From Bacteriovoracaceae bacterium UBA6261 (lineage in GTDB: Bacteria; Bdellovibrionota; Bacteriovoracia; Bacteriovoracales; Bacteriovoracaceae): a stretch of DNA of 64,000 bases. Shown here in pieces: positions 17,868 to 26,153 of this stretch (its first letter is position 1; each line of letters starts with the position of its first letter). The position numbers were made by a program, and so were the translations under genes. Location of the stretch: contig DJVH01000072.1 in assembly GCA_002440825.1 (NCBI GenBank), positions 45,218-109,217 of the forward strand, given 5' to 3'. The notes below the pieces were generated by a model, which saw only the letters and a program-made list of their open reading frames with translations, had not been told where the DNA came from and searched no databases.

Positions 17868-18404
17868 ATGTCACGCATTCAAAAAATTTCAATCGAACAA
17901 GCTACCGGCGAAACTGCCGAACTTTATTCAGGCATAAAAAAAGCTATCGGTGTCGTCCCAAACCTCTATCAAACTGTGGGGAATAGCTCTCGCGCACTCA
18001 AGACTTTGCTTGGAATCGGCAGCGGTATTAAAGGTGGCCTCATCTCTGCGGCAGATCAAGAGTCAATCGCACTAGCTGTTGCTCAAAGTAATGACTGCGA
18101 CTATTGCCTTGCCGCCCACTCAACCATTGGAAAGATGATGGGAAGCCCTGATGAGGAAGTCGTTCTCAATCGAAAAGGAAAATCAAAAGATAAAAAAAGA
18201 GAAGCTCTATTAAGTTTAGTAACCGAAATCGTTGACAGAAAAGGCCGCGTTTCCGACGCGACTTATGACAGTTTTTTAGCCGCAGGTTTTACTGAAGCAC
18301 ATGTTCCTGAAGTTATGGTCGCTGTGGTTCAAAGTCTTTATACCAACTACTTCAATAATTTAAATCACACGGAGCTCGATTTCCCTTCGGCTCCTAAACT
18401 CTAA
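17868..18404 (+). CDS. AhpD-like / carboxymuconolactone decarboxylase family protein
   Basis: This 178-residue, all-helical protein carries the alkylhydroperoxidase signature C77-x-x-C80-x-x-x-H84 (CDYCLAAH). The cysteine pair and histidine form the peroxidase active site in AhpD. The first 45 residues (EQATGETAELYSGIKKAIGV) match the start common to peroxidase-related CMD proteins. It is likely a cytoplasmic peroxide- or electrophile-detoxifying enzyme. It is induced through the adjacent TetR regulator, and a hairpin terminator follows at 18425-18465, so it is monocistronic. Confidence 0.9.
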   Translation: MSRIQKISIEQATGETAELYSGIKKAIGVVPNLYQTVGNSSRALKTLLGIGSGIKGGLISAADQESIALAVAQSNDCDYCLAAHSTIGKMMGSPDEEVVLNRKGKSKDKKREALLSLVTEIVDRKGRVSDATYDSFLAAGFTEAHVPEVMVAVVQSLYTNYFNNLNHTELDFPSAPKL

Positions 18405-18424
18405 TAACGGTTTATTTTCTCGAT

Positions 18425-18465
18425 TGGTATAGAGGGCGTCGCGACGATCGCTGGCCTCTATACCA
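18425..18465 (+). terminator. long-stem hairpin after the AhpD-like gene
   Basis: The 11-bp arms TGGTATAGAGG and CCTCTATACCA enclose a 19-nt loop that itself contains the palindrome CGTCGCGACG. It starts 20 bp after the stop codon. Only three T residues follow, so it may be a weak terminator or a 3' RNA-stabilising structure. Confidence 0.5.
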
Positions 18466-18506
18466 TTTCACCAAAAATGATTTATTGTGAGAAATAGAGG
18501 TTGAAG

Positions 18507-18593
18507 ATGTTATTAGTCAAAATGAAAAGTGATTCTGAAATCAATGAGATCAGAATCCCAAATCTAGAGATCGAACCAAACTTTGAATTTTAA
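18507..18593 (+). CDS. possible 28-residue small protein or gene remnant
   Basis: An ATG preceded by AGAGG at 6 bp spacing opens a 28-codon frame (starts MLLVKMKSDSEINEI) ending in TAA. It lies between the AhpD terminator and the transposase gene. It has no signal peptide or recognised motif. The good ribosome-binding site argues for translation. Its position beside a transposon suggests it could be the stub of a disrupted gene. Confidence 0.3.
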   Translation: MLLVKMKSDSEINEIRIPNLEIEPNFEF

Positions 18594-18617
18594 GACAAAG
18601 AATTACGATACAAATCT

Positions 18618-18641
18618 ATAGCCCTGTTTACGCAGGGCTAT
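18618..18641 (-). terminator. hairpin downstream of the transposase gene
   Basis: The 9-bp stem ATAGCCCTG / CAGGGCTAT with a 6-nt loop lies 7 bp past the transposase stop. There is no T-run on the minus strand, so it is a weak terminator at best. It might instead be a structure protecting the insertion sequence from read-through. Confidence 0.45.
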
Positions 18642-18647
18642 TTGAAT

Positions 18648-19859
18648 TTAAGCAGCTTTAGGTTTTGGAATAAACTTAGCTGATCTTTCCTGATAAAATG
18701 CTCTTAAATCATCACGGTCTTGAATGAGCTTTTTATTAAACTTCAAAAAATTTTTATAAAGTCGGTCAATCTCGGCTTTTAGAATTACTGGATTTAATTT
18801 TTCAAATCTTTCTTGCAAGAGATTTTTATCATGTTTGCTGATATCAGCCGATTCCATCACGCGCTGATAGGGCGTTTTAGCCTTATCATATTTTTTAATA
18901 TATTTTGAACCTACTCTGACTTTGGATATAAGTTTCTGCTGAGGAATAAAAAAATTATGAAGAGCGCAAAAGTATTTGCCATAGATCTCATTCATGGGAT
19001 CAACTAATTCTTTAAACTCAAATCGATCATAACCAAAGATCTCCCTGACATGAGTGAAATTTTTCTGCTCTACAAAGGCGTTGTCATTTTTCTTATAAGG
19101 ACGAGATCTGGTGAATTGAATCCCTTGCTGATTACAGATATAAGCGTGGATGCCATCATTTAAAAATTCGCTCCCGTTGTCTGAATTAAAAGAAATGGCC
19201 TTGAAGGGGAGAGATGAAAACGCATAGTGAATGGCATCTAGTGGACTCCCACCACCTTTTCCCCACATGGCCCGGCATTCTGTCCAGCCAGAATATTCGT
19301 CAGTGATTGTCATGCTCCAGACGTGAAGACCTGATACTGAATTCCCACAATGAGCAACAGTGTCGGCCTGAATATAGCCAGGTTTTGAGGCCAGTTGATC
19401 AAAGCTTTTAATGGGAATGATATTATTGAATTTTCTAGACCTTCTAGTACCCGATCTTTTTCGTCGCAAGAATTGTTTTCTATAGGTTTTAAGATAACGA
19501 TCAATGGTAGCTGAACTCATGGATAATAATTCTGCTCGTATAAGCTCACAGAGGTCTTTATCTTGATAGTAGTTAAGCCAGATAGGAATGGCGGCCACCA
19601 TTTTTTTAGAGCAAACTTGACCCATAATTTGCCATAGCTTTTGAAGTTGTATTTTGGCCTCTGGTGAATACATCTTGGTTCGACCTGAATTCTTACGTCC
19701 AGTCATATGGCCAGTGGTTAAAACCTTAATAGCGTGCTTTCTGGAATAACCAGTAACATTGCATAATTCATTTAAAATTTGAGTTTTACCTTTCTTAGTG
19801 CTGTTGAAGTAGCGATTTCTTATCGCCTCAAGGTACTGAGTTTTAAATTCCAAAGTCAT
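18648..19859 (-). CDS. DDE transposase with integrase catalytic core
   Basis: This 403-residue protein has an N-terminal helix-turn-helix region (residues 5-65, ITGYSRKHAI-like) and an rve-type core. The catalytic acids are D166 (IQADTV), D227 (FNSDNGSEF) and E264 (NDNAFVEQKN), a D60D36E spacing. It belongs to the single-frame integrase-like insertion-sequence transposases often annotated near IS481/ISNCY groups; I cannot fix the IS family. The frame is intact. I could not find clear terminal inverted repeats or a target duplication. A weak match between AATTACGATACAAATC (18601-18616) and the complement near 19941-19963 is too poor to set the ends. Confidence 0.85.
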   Translation of the reverse strand: MTLEFKTQYLEAIRNRYFNSTKKGKTQILNELCNVTGYSRKHAIKVLTTGHMTGRKNSGRTKMYSPEAKIQLQKLWQIMGQVCSKKMVAAIPIWLNYYQDKDLCELIRAELLSMSSATIDRYLKTYRKQFLRRKRSGTRRSRKFNNIIPIKSFDQLASKPGYIQADTVAHCGNSVSGLHVWSMTITDEYSGWTECRAMWGKGGGSPLDAIHYAFSSLPFKAISFNSDNGSEFLNDGIHAYICNQQGIQFTRSRPYKKNDNAFVEQKNFTHVREIFGYDRFEFKELVDPMNEIYGKYFCALHNFFIPQQKLISKVRVGSKYIKKYDKAKTPYQRVMESADISKHDKNLLQERFEKLNPVILKAEIDRLYKNFLKFNKKLIQDRDDLRAFYQERSAKFIPKPKAA

Positions 19860-20217
19860 TGAAAATCCTTATTTGGGTAATAATATTTTGATTCAATCAA
19901 ACGGATTTTTGAGTGATTTTCAAAAGTTTTCGGTACGATTGATTGATATCGGGTAATTTTAAAGAAAGGTAGATTCCTAGAGGGAAAATGATCGTTTTCA
20001 AATTAAGTTTTAGCTCCAAAAACTACAAGCCTTGATGCAATGGTTTTATAAAACCCTTAATTTGGTATCATTTTCATTGATTCAATTCGAGAGGCAATTC
20101 TGCTCTACCCGATAATAGCAATTATCGGGTAGAGACTGCGTAGGCATCTCCTCAAACATCGCCGACTTAGATTTTACCCCATTGTGACCAGTCGTATCTG
20201 CCGTTAAAATCAGACTT
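19860..20217. other. 358-bp region upstream of the transposase, with a strong 14-bp-stem hairpin
   Basis: There is no gene. It contains a very stable hairpin at 20103-20134 (CTCTACCCGATAAT, loop AGCA, ATTATCGGGTAGAG). It also has the 14-bp palindrome GGTTTTATAAAACC near 20041-20054 and a near-palindrome GAAAATGATCGTTTTC near 19984-19999. The hairpin lacks a T-run in either direction, so it is not an ordinary terminator. The right end of the insertion sequence should lie somewhere in this stretch. Confidence 0.55.
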
Positions 20218-20919
20218 ATGAAACTTCTATTTTTGTGCGTTTGCGTGTTCTTTTCATTCACCACGATTTCTGCGGAGAAAAAATCAAAGCATAAACTCAA
20301 CGACAATGTTCCGTCTGAACTGATGACCAATATGCAGAACTGGATTCTGTTTCGCAAACCCGGCGATTCCATGGAATTTGCCGGCGGGAAACTTTACCGC
20401 ATTGATGAAGGCGCTCGGTTTGTCGATTCCATGGGTATTACCGTGGTCATCCCCAAAGATCGCCCGGACTACAATTATATTGCCAACAAAAGCCCGGTTC
20501 TCGCCAAATTTTGGGGCGAAAAATACGGCTTTAAACCATTGCCGCCGGATTATGAATACGACAACGTCACCCATGTGGATGATAATCTTTCGTTTTTTGA
20601 CAGCATTGTCAGATCGCTTAAAATTCTGCGTGAAAAAGAGGCCGGTTTACGGCAAAAAATCGCAACACATCCGGGCGTAAGAAAAGATTTCAGCTGTGCC
20701 AATATCGGAATTGAAGTTGAAGAATCAGCGCTGAGTGAAATAAAAAACTTATGTGAAGAACTCAACAAATCGGGGATAGATCATCAGACCCTTTTTCAAA
20801 AATTAGTTAAAATCAAGGCAGATCTCGACAAGCGCGGGAAAAACGATCTCGTCATTCCGGAAGAAGATCAGAAATTTAACAAGGATTTCTCCCCTTTTAT
20901 TTTCAGGATCAAAAATTAA
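20218..20919 (+). CDS. secreted protein of unknown function
   Basis: This 233-residue protein has a signal peptide (MKLLFLCVCVFFSFTTISA, cleavage after ISA) and a basic then acidic mature region. No known domain is recognised. The middle is rich in aromatic and proline residues (WILFRKPGDSMEF, FWGEKYGFKPLPPDYEYD). The C-terminal 90 residues look helical, with two cysteines about 30 residues apart. Its likely location is the periplasm. The last bases overlap the convergent XRE-cupin gene by 4 bp. The ribosome-binding site is weak. Confidence 0.78.
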   Translation: MKLLFLCVCVFFSFTTISAEKKSKHKLNDNVPSELMTNMQNWILFRKPGDSMEFAGGKLYRIDEGARFVDSMGITVVIPKDRPDYNYIANKSPVLAKFWGEKYGFKPLPPDYEYDNVTHVDDNLSFFDSIVRSLKILREKEAGLRQKIATHPGVRKDFSCANIGIEVEESALSEIKNLCEELNKSGIDHQTLFQKLVKIKADLDKRGKNDLVIPEEDQKFNKDFSPFIFRIKN

Positions 20920-21494
20920 TTTGTTCCTACCGGAGCAATGGCCACAACTGACAAACCAATAGCTTTTCCTTTACCGGCATTTTCATACGAGTGATGCATT
21001 TCTCCGGGAAACGCAAAGACATCGCCCCGGGCAATCTGGTAAGACTCTCCGCTCACAATAATCATCATCTCACCCTGAATACAGTGCAGATACTCCCGCG
21101 TTCCGGCGGCGTGAGGAACTCCCCTCATTTTTGCCCCTGGATTTAATTCAATTTTATCAATTTCCATTCCAGGAATCGGATCAGGTAAAAGCTTGGTAAT
21201 GGTAATTTCTCCACCCAAACGGCTTATCGTTTTTAAGGAATCCGCCGGAATTTTTTTACAAAGGGCCACGGGCGGTACGAGAAGCATTTCTATGGACGTG
21301 CTTAATGCGGAAGAAATTTTGGCCAGGTTTATCAGTGACGGATTGCCTGTTCCGGACTCCAGGTTGGCAATGGTTGAACGCGGAACATCGGCGATTCTGG
21401 CAAGTTCAGCTTGCGTCAGTCCCCGTCTCATTCTAAGATCCAGAATGCGCTCAGCAAGATTTCTTGAGAGTGAATCGAACTCCGAAAAAGACAT
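20916..21494 (-). CDS. XRE family regulator with C-terminal cupin sensor domain
   Basis: This is a 192-residue DNA-binding regulator. The XRE helix-turn-helix is at about 14-68 (RRGLTQAELARIADVPRSTI). A small cupin barrel (about 110-185, with GAKMRGVPHAAGTREYLHCI and GDVFAFPGEMHHSYEN) probably binds a small metabolite or metal. The architecture is that of PuuR and related regulators of amine, amino-acid or aldehyde catabolism. It is divergent from the PuuD-like membrane gene and probably regulates it. AAGGAG precedes the ATG with good spacing. Confidence 0.92.
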   Translation of the reverse strand: MSFSEFDSLSRNLAERILDLRMRRGLTQAELARIADVPRSTIANLESGTGNPSLINLAKISSALSTSIEMLLVPPVALCKKIPADSLKTISRLGGEITITKLLPDPIPGMEIDKIELNPGAKMRGVPHAAGTREYLHCIQGEMMIIVSGESYQIARGDVFAFPGEMHHSYENAGKGKAIGLSVVAIAPVGTN

Positions 21495-21647
21495 AAAAAA
21501 AGCTCCTTAATGTTCTTATATTGTCATTATGTTAATTTAATAACAAAGATGTAAAAAAAAAGATACATTTCATTTTTTCTGGTTATCCTTATAGTTAATT
21601 AAATTCGTTTTTCTTTTATTTTCTTAATCAACCTTAGGAGGTTCACA

Positions 21648-22385
21648 ATGGGTAATACTTTCGCCCTTTTTTCAGCTAACGGAGGCGAAATGCTTCTTCG
21701 CTGGATGCATTACTTCGCAGGCGTAGTCTGGATCGGTATGCTTTATTACTTCAACTTCGTTCAAGGTGAATGGTTCAAAGAACTGGACGCTGACGAAAAA
21801 ATGAAACCATCACGCGGTGTCGCTGTCAGAACTCTTGTTCCACGCGCTCTTGCCTGGTTCCGTTACGGTGCTCTCGCTACATGGATTACTGGTATTCTTA
21901 TCATCGGTCTGAAAGGTCACCTGACAGGCGGCATGAAAGGTCTTCTCAGCACTGGCTGGTGGGTCTGGATCGGAACTGGAGCTCTATTCGGAACATATAT
22001 GTTCTTAAACGTATGGCTTGTTATCTGGCCTAAGCAAAAAATCGTTATCGCTTCAGCAAAACAAGTTGCTGCTGGCGGAGCAGCTCTTCCGGAAGCGGCA
22101 GCAGCTGGCGCAAGAGCAGGTGTGGCTTCAAGAACGAACACACTTTTCTCTATCCCCCTTCTTTTCTTCATGGGAGCAGCGTCTCACCTTCCATCATACG
22201 TAAACCCTGAGTTTAACGGATGGGCTGTTTTTGCTTTCGTCGCTGTGATTTCTGGTGTTCTTGAATTGAACGCTCTTAAAGGGAAATCAGAATACGTGAA
22301 AATGGTTTCTGTTAGAGGCGTGACTCACATGGGTCTTCTTTTGACAGCTATTCTTTATGTCGGTCTTGAACTTCTTACTAAGTAA
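21648..22385 (+). CDS. PuuD/urate-oxidase-N-terminal-like membrane protein
   Basis: This 245-residue polytopic membrane protein has about six helices. It begins LLRWMHYFAGVVWIGMLYYF, the hallmark of the urate oxidase N-terminal membrane domain (PF06181-type). Several conserved histidine and tryptophan positions could coordinate heme (H25 in WMHYFAG, H in SHLPSY). In PuuD proteins this domain is fused to a C-terminal cytochrome c; here the cytochrome is the next, overlapping gene. Urate as substrate is not established, and many short homologues lack purine-pathway neighbours, as here. A near-perfect AGGAGG ribosome-binding site suggests high expression. Confidence 0.8.
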   Translation: MGNTFALFSANGGEMLLRWMHYFAGVVWIGMLYYFNFVQGEWFKELDADEKMKPSRGVAVRTLVPRALAWFRYGALATWITGILIIGLKGHLTGGMKGLLSTGWWVWIGTGALFGTYMFLNVWLVIWPKQKIVIASAKQVAAGGAALPEAAAAGARAGVASRTNTLFSIPLLFFMGAASHLPSYVNPEFNGWAVFAFVAVISGVLELNALKGKSEYVKMVSVRGVTHMGLLLTAILYVGLELLTK

Positions 22386-22725
22386 TTCATTCATTAAAAA
22401 ATGGTTGGGAGCAGTCTTTGTACTGCTCCCTTTTCTTTTGGCGTGCTCCAAACAAAATGAGACCACTCTTTCACCTTTAGAAGAGCGCGGCCGTCTGGTC
22501 TACAACACCAATTGTCTTTCCTGCCACAACTCTGATCCGCAAAAGCCTGGTGCTTTGGGTCCGGAAGTCAGCGGGGCTTCTTTAGAGCTGCTTTCTGCGC
22601 GCATTCTTCACCAAAGTTATCCTCCCGGATACAAACCCAAAAGAGACACCCATCTTATGCCCGTGCTTCCTTTTGTGGAAAAGGATCTTCCGGCCATTCA
22701 CGCTTATTTGAATTCAGTGAAATAA
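22357..22725 (+). CDS. mono-heme cytochrome c lipoprotein
   Basis: This 122-residue protein has a hydrophobic N-terminus ending in lipobox LLACS (Cys about 30). A single heme-attachment motif CLSCH lies at about 54-58, and a Met-containing C-terminal segment (HLMPVLPFVEKDLPAIHAYL) can provide the sixth heme ligand. Its start overlaps the PuuD-like gene by 29 bp; a later in-frame TTG is possible. It probably accepts electrons on the periplasmic face from the membrane partner. Together they form a split version of the PuuD domain layout. Confidence 0.85.
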   Translation: MSVLNFLLSNSFIKKWLGAVFVLLPFLLACSKQNETTLSPLEERGRLVYNTNCLSCHNSDPQKPGALGPEVSGASLELLSARILHQSYPPGYKPKRDTHLMPVLPFVEKDLPAIHAYLNSVK

Positions 22726-22731
22726 CCCTGA

Positions 22732-23325
22732 CTATTGTGACAAGCGGTAGTTTTTGAGTTCTTCAATGGAGATGATTTTGATTTTAAATGTTTTGGCAAA
22801 GGCCAGAAGTTCTTCACCTTTTAAGGCTTCACCGTATTCATTGAGCGTTTCACAGAGAACAGCGACCTCAGTAAGCCCCGCGAGTTTCATGAGATCAATC
22901 GCCGCTTCTGTATGACCTTCACGTCCTAAAACGCCTTTGTCATGAGCAATAAGTGGAAACACGTGACCAGGTCTTTCAAAATCAGAGGAGACAGCGTTCT
23001 TATCGCTCATTTTTTTGATGGTAAGAGCACGGTCTTTGGATGAAATACCCGTGTGAGTTCCGGCAATAGCATCAATAGAAACTGTAAAGGCCGTGTGGAG
23101 AGTTCCCGCATTCTCGGGAACCATTAAGGAAAGTCCTAATTTTTTTGCAACAGCTGAACTGATTGGATTAGTGATTAATCCGCGCGCATGGTTCAAAAAG
23201 AAATTCACCTTTTCCGTCGTGATGAATTCAGCGGCCATTAATAAATCCGCTTCATCTTCGCGCTCATGGCTGTCGGTCACTAAAACAAGGTGGCCGGCCC
23301 TCAGGTCTTTTAATATTTCTTCCAT
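22732..23325 (-). CDS. ribB: 3,4-dihydroxy-2-butanone 4-phosphate synthase
   Basis: This 197-residue enzyme converts ribulose 5-phosphate to 3,4-dihydroxy-2-butanone 4-phosphate plus formate for riboflavin synthesis. The acidic metal-binding loop is EREDEADLLMAAE (about 21-33). The substrate-binding stretches HTAFTVSID (about 77-85) and RPGHVFPL...GVLGREGHTEAAID (about 114-140) are conserved. There is no fused GTP cyclohydrolase II domain. It lies 12 bp downstream of the YiiX-like lipoprotein gene and is probably co-transcribed with it. No room exists for an FMN riboswitch directly upstream. Confidence 0.95.
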   Translation of the reverse strand: MEEILKDLRAGHLVLVTDSHEREDEADLLMAAEFITTEKVNFFLNHARGLITNPISSAVAKKLGLSLMVPENAGTLHTAFTVSIDAIAGTHTGISSKDRALTIKKMSDKNAVSSDFERPGHVFPLIAHDKGVLGREGHTEAAIDLMKLAGLTEVAVLCETLNEYGEALKGEELLAFAKTFKIKIISIEELKNYRLSQ

Positions 23326-23337
23326 GCGGCCATAGTA

Positions 23338-24843
23338 CTAGGGATGAAACAATAAGTGAAACACTGGTTTCACGACATCTTGTCCTTTTCTATACTTCTT
23401 CCACTGCTCAAAGTCCCTTTTGATAAAGTCATCAATGGCAGCGTAGATTTCTTTAGGAGTCATAGGATGATCAAACTCAAGTGATTTAAGTTCTAAATTT
23501 TTGTAGAAAGCTTCGCCGATTTTATCCAGGGCCATAAACAATTCCAGCTGGGCCGGAGACATAGACAAGGCAAATTTCTTTTCGATGAATTTGCGGACGA
23601 TCGGTGTTCTACGAAGCAGCCAGAAGGTCCGGCCCTGAACGTCCATTTTTAAACTTGGATCTATCTGGTAGCCGTTTTGATCCATGCGCTCGAACATTTT
23701 TGTGAGAATAAAATCTTTAAAGCGCGATTCCTCAAGTTTCTTTGGATTTCTCCATTCAGCAACAAGTTCAAAATCAGGATCAAATTGAATGTCTCCTGGA
23801 GCAAACACATCCAGCTTTGTGATATTTTCTTTATTGGCCGGAACGCCGATCGTATTTAAAAACGGAATAATTCCTGACGTGAATTTAGATTTATATTTCG
23901 GAATGAATTCTTCATCAGGCATGGCCATTTTGAATCCGCGGGAAACAACTTCTGAACAGAAAAGTTTTGAATCATCACGATAATCCATGCTGAAATCGTA
24001 ATCGATATTCTTGCCTGTTTCCTGTTGTTTTTTAATACGCTCAAACACGGCCTTGGAAGCTTGGTGAGCAATGTCTTCATCTTTGTATCTGAAAATGACC
24101 GAACGGACATTTTTTTCGTTTACATGATCGGCAAAGGGAGCTGTCACAGAACCGATTTCAATATGGGCTTCACTTGTAAAAAGCTCATGTGTGTCAGCAT
24201 CACGGTAAACAAAGCTCAAGTGAGAAAACTGGAAATCCGTTTGGGCAATTCTCGCTATCGCCGCTGATGAATAGGCATTTCCGCGGGATAAAATGACATC
24301 TCCTGATTTCAGGTCTTCGTAGGATTTAAATTCACCGGCATATTTCGGATTGATCAGAAAGTATGGGAAATCCCCTTTCATACTGACGTAATCAGCTGGT
24401 GCTGACGCCGCTTTATCCATGCGAAGTTCAACCAGATAGTCTTCAACGTATCTGAGCGCTTTAAAAACATCCTGAGCACTTGTCAGACAGGCTTCGTCCA
24501 CTGAATTACTTAGTTTAAATTTCCCAAAGGCATCTTTGAGGGCAATCCTTGTTTCAAAAGAGTTCTGGATTTCAGCATCTATGGATTGCAAATCGCTTGT
24601 GTCGAAATAAGACGATTGGCCTGCGATATTGAAAAGATTTTTATAAAGCGAATCGAAAACATCTTTGCATTGTTTAGAATCAACGCCGATAAAACTTGTG
24701 CCTCTCATGACTTCAGAATACGCCTGCGCCAGGATGGTATCTCTATCCGAAGCCGGACGGCGGCTTTTAAAAAGTGAGCATCCGGTTGAAGTGACGGTCA
24801 CACAGCCGATCATGGTGATTGTAAGTGTTTTCAGATTGCGCAT
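23338..24843 (-). CDS. lipoprotein with YiiX/YebB-like permuted NlpC/P60 (papain-fold) domain
   Basis: This 501-residue protein begins with a type II signal peptide (lipobox STGC, Cys22). The middle domain (about 175-310) shows the permuted NlpC/P60 layout of YiiX-like hydrolases: GDVILSRG, the catalytic His in FSHLSFVY, and the nucleophile Cys in KLFCSEVV. It may be a cell-wall amidase, thioesterase or acyl-transferase on the envelope. The C-terminal 170 residues are helical and unassigned. It heads an apparent two-gene unit with ribB, an unusual pairing that may be accidental. Confidence 0.82.
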   Translation of the reverse strand: MRNLKTLTITMIGCVTVTSTGCSLFKSRRPASDRDTILAQAYSEVMRGTSFIGVDSKQCKDVFDSLYKNLFNIAGQSSYFDTSDLQSIDAEIQNSFETRIALKDAFGKFKLSNSVDEACLTSAQDVFKALRYVEDYLVELRMDKAASAPADYVSMKGDFPYFLINPKYAGEFKSYEDLKSGDVILSRGNAYSSAAIARIAQTDFQFSHLSFVYRDADTHELFTSEAHIEIGSVTAPFADHVNEKNVRSVIFRYKDEDIAHQASKAVFERIKKQQETGKNIDYDFSMDYRDDSKLFCSEVVSRGFKMAMPDEEFIPKYKSKFTSGIIPFLNTIGVPANKENITKLDVFAPGDIQFDPDFELVAEWRNPKKLEESRFKDFILTKMFERMDQNGYQIDPSLKMDVQGRTFWLLRRTPIVRKFIEKKFALSMSPAQLELFMALDKIGEAFYKNLELKSLEFDHPMTPKEIYAAIDDFIKRDFEQWKKYRKGQDVVKPVFHLLFHP

Positions 24844-24941
24844 AAAGGTCTTCCCTCAAGAAAGAGTTATCACTCTATTCTAGAGGGAAAAGGCGATCTT
24901 CACGAGAAGGGAAAAAAGTTCTTTACTCGGAAATCACAAGG

Positions 24942-26051
24942 TTATTCGAGAAGAATATGAAGCATGCGACGAAGGGGTTCTGCCGCTCCCCATAGAAGCT
25001 GATCGCCCACCGTAAAAGCATTCAGATATTGAGGACCTAGATTCATTTTGCGGAGACGGCCAACCGGAATTTCCAGTTTTCCACTGGCGTATTGCGGAGT
25101 CAGGTATTTCATTGTGTCTTCTTTTTTGTTTGGAATCAGTTTTACCCAGTCATTGTGTTCGCGGATCATCGATTCGACTTCATCCATGGGAACATCTTTT
25201 TTGAGTTTTATGGTCAAACCCTGCGAATGGCATCTCATAGAGCCTACGCGCACACAGGTTCCGTCGATCGGAATAAATGTTTTTGTTTCCAGAATTTTGT
25301 TGGCCTCAACTGAGCCTTTCCATTCTTCTTTGCTTTGACCGTTTTCCCATTCCACATCAATCCACGGAAGAAGATTGAACGCCAGAGGTTTTCCGAAATT
25401 GTCTTTTGGAAATTGTGGATCGTCCAATAAACCGACGACTGATTTTTCCACCTGGAGAATTTTATCCGAAAGATTATCTCCCTGACCCATGACTTTATCT
25501 GTGACAAATTTCATTTGTTTTAACAGCTCATTCATATGGCGGGCACCGGCTCCGGAAGCTGCCTGGTAAGTCATGCTCGTGACCCATTCCACCAGATCGG
25601 CCTTAAACAGGCCGCCCATCGCCAGCATCATCAGCGACACTGTACAGTTTCCGCCGATAAAATCCACCTGACCGTTTTTCAGTGCGTGCTTGATGGACTC
25701 CTTGTTGATCGGATCGAGAATGATGACTGCATTTTTATCCATACGGAGAGTTGAAGCGGCGTCAATCCAGTATCCTTTAAAACCGCTCGCGCGAAGTTCC
25801 GGATGAACTTTTTTTGTATAATCTCCGCCCTGACAAGAAAGAATGATGTCCATTTTTTTGAGTTCTTCGATATCAAAAGCATCGGCCAGTGTGGGATTTG
25901 AATTAGGCACACTGTTTGGATTTTTTTCGCCTTTTTGCGAAGTCGTGAAAAACGTTGTCTCAAAATGTTTGAAATCGTTTTCGGCCACCATACGTTCCAT
26001 CAGAACCTGACCGACCATTCCTCTCCAACCAATAATCCCTAACTTTTTCAT
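24942..26051 (-). CDS. asd: aspartate-semialdehyde dehydrogenase
   Basis: This 369-residue enzyme reduces aspartyl phosphate to aspartate semialdehyde. The NADP-binding start is GIIGWRGMVGQVLMERM. The active-site cysteine is C136 in GGNCTVSLM, and the late catalytic region includes RVGSMRCHSQ. Length matches the Gram-negative type (E. coli 367 aa). I place the start at 26051, where GGAGA lies 8 bp upstream; an in-frame ATG 27 bp earlier has no such site. It diverges from lysC across 102 bp, so the first two steps of the DAP pathway share a regulatory region. Confidence 0.96.
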   Translation of the reverse strand: MKKLGIIGWRGMVGQVLMERMVAENDFKHFETTFFTTSQKGEKNPNSVPNSNPTLADAFDIEELKKMDIILSCQGGDYTKKVHPELRASGFKGYWIDAASTLRMDKNAVIILDPINKESIKHALKNGQVDFIGGNCTVSLMMLAMGGLFKADLVEWVTSMTYQAASGAGARHMNELLKQMKFVTDKVMGQGDNLSDKILQVEKSVVGLLDDPQFPKDNFGKPLAFNLLPWIDVEWENGQSKEEWKGSVEANKILETKTFIPIDGTCVRVGSMRCHSQGLTIKLKKDVPMDEVESMIREHNDWVKLIPNKKEDTMKYLTPQYASGKLEIPVGRLRKMNLGPQYLNAFTVGDQLLWGAAEPLRRMLHILLE

Positions 26052-26153
26052 AACTAGTCTCCGTATTTCTATTTCCACGGTATTTTTTATCTTTTAGAAT
26101 GTTTTGTAAAATGGATTATTCCGCTCAGTTATTGGAATAAATTGGAAAATATT

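Noticed and set aside
18598..19963. Exact insertion-sequence boundaries around the transposase
   Set aside because: Only a weak inverted match (AATTAC-GATA-CAA) was found and no target-site duplication, so I did not draw a mobile-element interval.
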